11,009 nucleotides of DNA, from the NCBI GenBank assembly GCA_947456915.1, contig CANGUQ010000090.1, forward strand, positions 1-11,009, given 5' to 3'. This document shows positions 6,269 through 11,009 of the stretch, one piece after another. Source of the stretch: Betaproteobacteria bacterium. GTDB taxonomy: Bacteria; Pseudomonadota; Gammaproteobacteria; Burkholderiales; CAIKXV01. The notes below the pieces were generated by a model. That model did not search any database and was not told the origin of the DNA. It saw only the letters and a program-made list of their open reading frames with translations. Positions within the stretch are counted from its first letter, which is position 1. Each line of letters starts with the position of its first letter. The translations under genes were made by a program, and so were the position numbers.

Positions 6269-7249
6269 ATGCACGCAACCAGACTGACCGTCGCCGCGCT
6301 GCTCATGCTCGCGGCCATCGCACCTGCCGCCGCGCAGCCCGTCGACTTCAGCAAGCGCACGGTGCGCATCATCGTGCCGTTCGCCCCGGGCGGCGCGTCC
6401 GACTTCGTCGGTCGCATCATCCAGCCGCGACTCGCCGAGGAACTCGGCACGCAGGTGGTCGTCGACAACCGCGCCGGAGCAGCCGGCAACATCGGCGTTG
6501 AGGTGGCCGGCCGGGCCACACCCGACGGCTTCACGCTGCTGCTGGGCAACGTGGGCACGATGGCGATCAACCCGAGCCTGTTCCCCGATTTCCCGCTCAA
6601 GCCGCTGAAGGACTTCATTCCGGTGATCCAGGTGGTGGACGTGCCGGGCGCACTGGTCGCCAATCCGTCGCTTCCGCCGAATTCGGTCGGCGAACTGATC
6701 AGCTACGCGAAGGCCAATCCCAACAAGCTCAACTTCGCCTCGCCCGGCTCCGGCAGCGGCAATCGCATCGAGATGGAGATCTTCATGCGCTCGGCGGGCA
6801 TCCAGATGACGCACATTCCGTACAAGGGTGGCGCCGGGCCGGCAGTGACCTCGCTGATCCAGAACGAGACCCAGCTCGGCTTCGTCACGCTGTCCTCGGC
6901 GATCAACTTCGTCAAGGGCGGCAAGCTCAAGATGCTCGCGATCGTCGCGCCCGGCCGCAACGCCGGTGTTCCCGACGTTCCGACGATGGCCGAGGCCGGC
7001 TTCAAGAGCATGCGCACCGGCTCCTGGCAGGGAGTGTTCGTCCCTGCGGGCACGCCGCGCCCGGTGGTCAACCGGCTGTTTCAGGCGATGCAGAAGGTGA
7101 TGGAGCACCCTGACGTACGCAGGCGCCTGCAGGAAGGCGGTGCGGAGGTCGTGGTGAGCAAGTCGCCCGAGGAATTCACTGCGTTCGTCAAGCTGGAGAA
7201 CGACCGCTTCGGCAAGGCGATCCGCGAGGCGAAGATCACCGCCGACTGA
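6269..7249 (+). CDS. Bug/TctC-type tripartite tricarboxylate transporter solute-binding protein 2
   Basis: A 326-residue Bug-family periplasmic protein of typical length. The signal peptide is short (hydrophobic 7-20), with cleavage expected after APAAA (A22) before QPVD. Motifs: VPFAPGGASD (36-45), NRAGAAGNI (67-75), PDGFTL (85-90), MTHIPYKGG (180-188) and PDVPTMAEAG (235-244). The ATG follows GGAGG (6256-6260) by 8 bases and is 40 bp from Bug1, so the two are almost certainly cotranscribed. The paralogs differ in the segments between the shared motifs, which line the ligand cleft in known Bug structures, so they may bind different ligands. The permease must be supplied from elsewhere, or the protein may act only in sensing. 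The function class is secure; the ligand is not. Confidence 0.94.
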   Translation: MHATRLTVAALLMLAAIAPAAAQPVDFSKRTVRIIVPFAPGGASDFVGRIIQPRLAEELGTQVVVDNRAGAAGNIGVEVAGRATPDGFTLLLGNVGTMAINPSLFPDFPLKPLKDFIPVIQVVDVPGALVANPSLPPNSVGELISYAKANPNKLNFASPGSGSGNRIEMEIFMRSAGIQMTHIPYKGGAGPAVTSLIQNETQLGFVTLSSAINFVKGGKLKMLAIVAPGRNAGVPDVPTMAEAGFKSMRTGSWQGVFVPAGTPRPVVNRLFQAMQKVMEHPDVRRRLQEGGAEVVVSKSPEEFTAFVKLENDRFGKAIREAKITAD

Positions 7250-7264
7250 AGCGCCGGGAAGCGA

Positions 7265-7283
7265 GGGCCGCAGCGCGCGGCCC
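7265..7283 (+). terminator. Terminator-like hairpin after Bug2
   Basis: GGGCCGC (7265-7271) and GCGGCCC (7277-7283) form a 7-bp all-G/C stem with a 5-base loop, 15 bases after the Bug2 stop. No T-run follows. The position fits the end of the Gfo/Idh-Bug transcript, but termination is inferred. Confidence 0.4.
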
Positions 7284-7590
7284 GACAGCCCTGCGCGCCT
7301 CGTCGAGCAGGCACCGCACGACCCTCTGCGATCACCGCAGCGCGCCACCGTACCGGCCCGATCGCCACGGGCGCCGCGCAAGGCAGCTGCCGGACCGCGT
7401 GACATCACGCGGAGCCGGACCCAGCAGACAACGCCTGCACCGGCGAGCGTCGCTGGTCTCGCCCGTGCCCGCCTGCACTGCGCTGCATTACACTCGCGCC
7501 GACGCATCGCACAGCCGCAGCGTCGCCCGCACCAGCGACCGTCGGCAACGGTTGCTCAGGTTCGTATCGCTCGATTCCGTTCGCCTGTCG
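7284..7590 (+). other. Gene-free region upstream of the PRTase-like gene
   Basis: Together with the hairpin before it, this is a 341-bp gap between Bug2 and the PRTase-like gene. The frame is open upstream of the chosen PRTase start back to 7399, but that extension is Arg/Ser-rich and unlike any OPRT N-terminus. Apart from the weak promoter candidate at 7465-7494 I see no RNA gene, repeat or riboswitch. Confidence 0.4.
7465..7494 (+). promoter_or_regulatory. Weak sigma-70 promoter candidate for the PRTase-carbamoylase operon
   Basis: GTGCCC (7465-7470) and TACACT (7489-7494) are separated by 18 bases. The -10 matches four of six consensus positions, the -35 only three. It resembles the candidate at 2528-2557 in layout. 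It would give a leader of roughly 90 bases. Its main support is the need for a promoter after the hairpin at 7265-7283. Confidence 0.25.
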
Positions 7591-8328
7591 ATGACCTCCT
7601 CCGACTCTCCCGCCGCCGACTCGCCGCGCCAGCCCCCGGCCGCCGCACCGCTCGAACAGATCGCTGCCGACACCGCCCAGGCGCTGCTCGCACTGAAGGC
7701 AGTCGTCGTCTACGAACGACAACCGTTCATCTACACCTCGGGCTGGGCGAGTCCGGTCTACGTCGACTGTCGCCGGCTGATGTCCGAGCCCGCTTCGCGC
7801 CGCAGGCTGATGGACCACGCCGCGGCACTGCTGCACGAGCGGCTCGCCGGCTCGATCGACGTCATCGCCGGCACCGAGACCGCCGGCATCCCGTTCGCCT
7901 CGTGGATCGCCGACCGCCTCGACCTGCCGATGGTGTACGTGCGCAAGCGCTCGGTCGGCTGGGGATCACACGCACTGATCGAGGGCGAACTGCCGGCAGG
8001 CGCCCGCTGCCTGCTCGTCGATGATCTGACCACCGACGGCCTGTCCAAGCTCGGTACCGCGCGTGCCCTGCGCGAGGCCGGCGCGCTGCTGCACGACGTG
8101 TTCGTGATCTTCAACTACGACGTCTACCCGCAGAGCCGCGCAGCGTTCGCCGGACAGGGCATCACGCTGCACGCGCTCGCCACCTGGCAGGACGTGTTCG
8201 CCCAGACCAAGGCGCTCAGCTACTTCGCCCCCGAGCGCGCGAGGCAGATCAAGGCGTTTCTCGCCGACCCGGTCGGCTGGTCGGCGCTGCACGGCGGTGC
8301 GGGGCAGTTGCCGGCGCACCATGGCTGA
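7591..8328 (+). CDS. Orotate-phosphoribosyltransferase-like protein (type I PRTase fold) with altered catalytic loop
   Basis: A 245-residue type I phosphoribosyltransferase most like OPRT (PyrE), which joins orotate to PRPP. Visible are FIYTSGWASPVYVDCRR (46-62), the OPRT N-terminal signature, and the PRPP motif LLVDDLTTDGLS (141-152). The flexible loop DLPMVYVRKRSVGWG (111-125) aligns without gaps to enteric OPRT, DLPYCFNRKEAKDHG (from memory). Arg and Lys of RK are kept, but the catalytic Lys103 position is Val122 and the His105 position is Trp124. The N-terminal 20 residues are a Pro/Ala-rich extension. The start at 7591 lacks a Shine-Dalgarno; it was chosen because homology begins soon after. 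The gene overlaps the downstream carbamoylase by 8 bp and is not among pyrimidine biosynthesis genes. It may use another heterocycle, act weakly, or act as a regulator. The fold is secure; the activity is open. Confidence 0.87.
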   Translation: MTSSDSPAADSPRQPPAAAPLEQIAADTAQALLALKAVVVYERQPFIYTSGWASPVYVDCRRLMSEPASRRRLMDHAAALLHERLAGSIDVIAGTETAGIPFASWIADRLDLPMVYVRKRSVGWGSHALIEGELPAGARCLLVDDLTTDGLSKLGTARALREAGALLHDVFVIFNYDVYPQSRAAFAGQGITLHALATWQDVFAQTKALSYFAPERARQIKAFLADPVGWSALHGGAGQLPAHHG

Positions 8329-9592
8329 CCGGGCGGGCCGACTCGATCCCTCGCTGCTCGCGCAGGCCGCCGGGCTGTTCGACGCCGTTCGCACGGCGAC
8401 GTTCGACGGTGTCGGCGTCACCCGCGCGAGCTACGGCGAGGGCGAGAACCGCGCGCTGGCGATCGTCGAGACACACGCGCGCGAGGCAGGACTGCACTGC
8501 GAATGGGACGACGCCCGCAATCTGGTGATTCGCGCGCCCGACGAGCCGCCGGGGCGCCCGGTGCTGATCGGCTCGCACCTCGATTCAGTGCCGCAGGGCG
8601 GCAACTTCGACGGCCTCGCCGGCGTGGTTGCCGGGTTGCTGATCCTGCTGCACTACCGGCGCGAGAACCGTCCGCCGCCGCTGCCGGTGCGCGTGCTCGC
8701 GCTGCGCGGCGAGGAGAGCGCGTGGTACGGCAAGGCCTACATGGGCTCGCTCGCGCTCACCGGACAGCTGAGCGCCGCTGATCTCGACCTGAGGCAGCGC
8801 GAGACCGGGCGTACGCTGCGCGAGGACATGCAGGCGCTGGGCATCGACACTGCGCGCATCGAGGCAGGCGAGCGGCTGCTCGACCCGGCGCAGATTGCAG
8901 CCTATCTCGAACTGCACATCGAGCAGGGCCCGACGATGGTCGCGCGGCAGTGGCCGGTGGCACCGGTCACCGGCATCCGCGGCAACGTCCGGCACAACCG
9001 CATCCTCTGCAAGGGCGAGACCGGACACTCCGGCGCGGTGCCGCGCTGGCTGCGCAAGGACGCAGTGCTGGCGGTCGCCGAACTGATGACCCGCCTGGAC
9101 GAGCACTGGCGCGTGCTGCAGCAGATGGGAATGGATCTGGTGATGACCTGCGGCATCATGACCACCGACGCGAAGCGCCACGCCGTGTCGGTCATTCCGG
9201 GCGAGGTTGCCTTCAGCTTCGAGGTGCGCAGTCAGGAGCAGGAGGTACTCGAGCGCTTTCACCGACTGATGCAGGACGAGTGCGCGCGCATCAGCCAGTC
9301 GCGCGGTGTCGAGTTCGTGTTCGACCGGCGCCTCTACACCGCCCCGGCGACGATGGACGCGGCGTGGATCACGCGCTTTTCCCAGGCCTGCACGGATTTC
9401 GCGCTGGACATGGAGCCGATGCCCAGCGGAGCGGGGCACGACGCCGCGGTGTTCGCCAACGCCGGCGTGCCTTGCGGCATGGTATTCGTGCGCAACGATC
9501 GCGGATCGCACAATCCGCACGAGGCCATGGATCTGCAGGATTTCTTTCACGGGGTGGAGGTGCTGCACCGGGCAATCGTGGCGCCCGGCTGA
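8321..9592 (+). CDS. M20-family Zn-dependent hydrolase (hydantoinase/carbamoylase, allantoate amidohydrolase type)
   Basis: A 423-residue binuclear-metal amidohydrolase of the family containing N-carbamoyl-L-amino-acid hydrolase, beta-ureidopropionase and allantoate amidohydrolase, which release carbamoyl or ureido groups. Metal-site residues are visible: H86 in GSHLDS, D97 in GGNFDG, E131/E132 in RGEES, H199 in LHIEQGP and H397 in GSHNPHE. SGAGHDA (369-375) and VIPGEVAFSFEVR (291-303) are also family features. Two signatures depart from the usual form: EESAWYG instead of EEGxRF, and HSGAVPR (236-242) instead of HAGTTPM, so specificity may be unusual. The ATG at 8321 lies within the last codons of the PRTase gene (8-bp overlap) without a strong Shine-Dalgarno, implying translational coupling. 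Cytoplasmic. The family is certain; the substrate is unknown but probably an N-carbamoyl or ureido acid. Confidence 0.93.
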   Translation: MADRAGRLDPSLLAQAAGLFDAVRTATFDGVGVTRASYGEGENRALAIVETHAREAGLHCEWDDARNLVIRAPDEPPGRPVLIGSHLDSVPQGGNFDGLAGVVAGLLILLHYRRENRPPPLPVRVLALRGEESAWYGKAYMGSLALTGQLSAADLDLRQRETGRTLREDMQALGIDTARIEAGERLLDPAQIAAYLELHIEQGPTMVARQWPVAPVTGIRGNVRHNRILCKGETGHSGAVPRWLRKDAVLAVAELMTRLDEHWRVLQQMGMDLVMTCGIMTTDAKRHAVSVIPGEVAFSFEVRSQEQEVLERFHRLMQDECARISQSRGVEFVFDRRLYTAPATMDAAWITRFSQACTDFALDMEPMPSGAGHDAAVFANAGVPCGMVFVRNDRGSHNPHEAMDLQDFFHGVEVLHRAIVAPG

Positions 9593-9743
9593 GCGTCGCG
9601 GGCATACGCAACAGGCGCGTCCGGGCCGTAACGGCGAGCGGCAGCGCTGGTGCAGCCCGGCCCACGGCGCAGCGAGCCGAGTTGCGAACGAGGGCACGTG
9701 CGGAAGCGGGCGACGCGCCGCAGCAGCCAGCGCCACCGATGCA

Positions 9744-9758
9744 CGTGCGCTGCGCACG
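9744..9758. promoter_or_regulatory. Odd-centred 15-bp palindrome upstream of the cyclic amidohydrolase
   Basis: CGTGCGC and GCGCACG flank a central T at 9751, giving a perfect 7-bp dyad in the 249-bp gap between the carbamoylase and the next amidohydrolase. A one-base centre favours a protein-binding dyad over an RNA hairpin, though a 5-bp stem is possible. It may also be a chance GC palindrome. Nothing else was recognised in this gap (9593-9841). Confidence 0.25.
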
Positions 9759-9841
9759 CAATCGCAGCGGCCGATGATGTCCGCTGGCGCCGACAGCCGA
9801 CCGACCCGCGAAGTGCCGCGATCAACGAGACCGACTGACCG

Positions 9842-11009
9842 ATGAAGAACGAACGAACCCCTCTGCTCGTACGCGGCGCGCGCGTGCTCGATCTCGATGC
9901 CGACGTCGACGATCCGCCGGTGCGCGACATCCTGTGCGTCGACGGCGCGATCGCCGCGCTCGGCCCGGGGCTGGTGCCGAAGCCGCAGCTGCGGCCGGCT
10001 CTGCAGGAGATCGATGCCGCCGGCATGCTCGCCATTCCCGGCCTGATCAACTCGCACTACCACTCGCACGACGTACTGGCCAAGGGCATGTTCGAGGACC
10101 TCGCGCTCGAGCACTGGGGCGTGCTCGCCGGGCCGCTGGGCGCGAAGCGCTCGCTGGCCGAGGTGCGCGCGCGCACGCTGGCAGGCGCGCTGGAGTGCCT
10201 GCACAACGGCATCACCACGGTGCAGGACATGAGCAGCTTCGCGCCGATGACCGACGAGGTGCTCGACACCATCGTCGACGCCTACGCCGAGGCGGGCATC
10301 CGCGTGGTGTTCGGGATCACCGTGCGCGATCGCTCGCAGCTCGCCACGATTCCCTGGATCGGCGAACTGGCGCCGGCCCACCTGCACGAGGTGATCGGCG
10401 ATCGCAGCGACGATCCGGCGCCGCAGATCGACTTCGTGCGCGCGGCGCTCGCCCGGCTGGGCGATCGCGGCGGCATGCTGCGCTGGGCGCTCGCACCCTC
10501 GGCGCCGCAGCGCTGCTCGCCCGCGCTGCTCGAGGCGGTGGCGGAACTCTCGCGCAGCCACGCCCTGCCGGTGTACACGCACGTCTACGAGACCCGCACA
10601 CAGCGGGTGTTCGCGAAGCAGAGCCTTGCCGGTGACGGCGGTTCGGCGATCCGGCTGATGCAGCGCACCGGGCTGCTCGGGCCGCATGTGACGATCGCGC
10701 ACGGCATCTGGCTCGACGACGAGGAACTCGATCTGGTGGCCGCATCGGGAACCAGCGTGGTGCTCAACATGCTGAGCAACCTCAAGCTCAAGAGCGGCGT
10801 GGCGCCGATTCTCGAGTACCGGGCGCGCGGGGTCAACATCGCGCTGGGCTGCGACAACTGCAGCTGCAGCGACGTGCAGAGCATGCTGCAGGTGATGAAG
10901 CTGTACTGCCTGCTGGCCGCGGTCAGCGCGCCGGGGCGCACCGGCGTCGGCGCGGCCCAGGCGCTGCACGCGGCCACGCTGGGCGGTGCCGCCAGCGCCG
11001 GGCTCTCCG
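9842..11009 (+). CDS. Cyclic amidohydrolase, AtzA/TrzN/SsnA-like (partial, runs off the right edge)
   Basis: The frame is open from ATG at 9842 to the window end: 389 complete codons, with no stop. It belongs to the metal-dependent amidohydrolase superfamily (cytosine/guanine deaminase and chlorohydrolase group), which deaminates or hydrolyses N-heterocycles. The order is an N-terminal beta-sandwich start (LLVRGARVLDLD, then IDAAGMLAIPGLINSH split here), metal HxH at H72/H74 in NSHYHSHD, H247 in YTHVYE, H287 in IAHGIW and D338 in LGCDNCSCSD, then the C-terminal ATLGGAASAGL return to the sandwich. Family proteins are usually 440-480 residues, so perhaps 60-90 residues are missing. The start has no strong Shine-Dalgarno. 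It lies 249 bp after the carbamoylase in the same direction; a shared heterocycle-degrading role is plausible. Deaminase and hydrolase cannot be told apart here. Confidence 0.9.
   Translation, partial: MKNERTPLLVRGARVLDLDADVDDPPVRDILCVDGAIAALGPGLVPKPQLRPALQEIDAAGMLAIPGLINSHYHSHDVLAKGMFEDLALEHWGVLAGPLGAKRSLAEVRARTLAGALECLHNGITTVQDMSSFAPMTDEVLDTIVDAYAEAGIRVVFGITVRDRSQLATIPWIGELAPAHLHEVIGDRSDDPAPQIDFVRAALARLGDRGGMLRWALAPSAPQRCSPALLEAVAELSRSHALPVYTHVYETRTQRVFAKQSLAGDGGSAIRLMQRTGLLGPHVTIAHGIWLDDEELDLVAASGTSVVLNMLSNLKLKSGVAPILEYRARGVNIALGCDNCSCSDVQSMLQVMKLYCLLAAVSAPGRTGVGAAQALHAATLGGAASAGLS

Noticed and set aside
3870..6287. Plus-strand 805-codon open frame through Gfo2, the gap and Bug1
   Set aside because: It is out of frame with two well-supported genes, its translation is Arg/Gly/Asp-rich with no domain, and it passes straight through a gene boundary.
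7399..7590. Extended N-terminus for the PRTase-like protein
   Set aside because: These 64 codons are Arg/Ser-rich, have no OPRT similarity, and overlap the only promoter candidate in the gap.
8585..10969. Long minus-strand open frame (794 codons) antisense to the M20 hydrolase and amidohydrolase
   Set aside because: It crosses two recognised genes and the gap between them, with low-complexity composition and no motif; it is a GC-rich shadow.

Overview
The window is GC-rich, and its convincing genes are marked by strong G/C preference at third codon positions and clear GGAGG-type ribosome binding sites. Two tandem Bug/TctC-type periplasmic binding proteins, a LysR regulator and a run of catabolic enzymes suggest a betaproteobacterium, probably in Burkholderiales. 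That placement is an inference from gene content; no rRNA or marker gene is present.

Layout. (a) 1-100: the tail of an unidentified plus-strand gene, followed by a strong hairpin at 106-124. (b) 387-2368, minus strand: a LysR-type regulator and an ACMSD-like amidohydrolase, joined by an ATGA stop/start overlap. (c) 2369-2661: a divergent control region with a perfect dyad containing T-N11-A (2488-2508), a second weaker T-N11-A 22 bp further on, and a candidate sigma-70 promoter facing right. (d) 2662-7249, plus strand: two paralogous Gfo/Idh/MocA oxidoreductases, then two Bug/TTT solute-binding proteins. Each of the three gaps holds an inverted repeat whose arms contain CCGCAG and CTGCGG. (e) 7250-7590: a gene-free stretch with a terminator-like hairpin and a weak promoter candidate. 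(f) 7591-11009, plus strand: an orotate-phosphoribosyltransferase-like protein, an M20 hydantoinase/carbamoylase-type amidohydrolase overlapping it by 8 bp, and an AtzA/SsnA-type cyclic amidohydrolase cut by the right edge.

How it may work together (inference). The LysR protein probably senses a carboxylated substrate or intermediate and activates the divergent oxidoreductase/binding-protein operon, while its own transcript carries the ACMSD-like enzyme. The Bug proteins would capture the substrate in the periplasm. No TctA/TctB membrane genes are visible, so the permease must lie elsewhere. The Gfo/Idh enzymes would oxidise a cyclic hydroxylated intermediate, and the ACMSD-like enzyme would decarboxylate or hydrolyse a later one. 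The second block looks like heterocycle processing: ring deamination or hydrolysis, cleavage of an N-carbamoyl or ureido acid, and a phosphoribosyltransferase-fold protein.

The most unusual item is that phosphoribosyltransferase-like protein. It aligns without gaps to the OPRT catalytic loop but has Val and Trp where enteric OPRT has Lys103 and His105, and it is coupled to a carbamoylase rather than to pyrimidine synthesis genes. No rRNA, tRNA, CRISPR array, insertion sequence or phage gene was seen.
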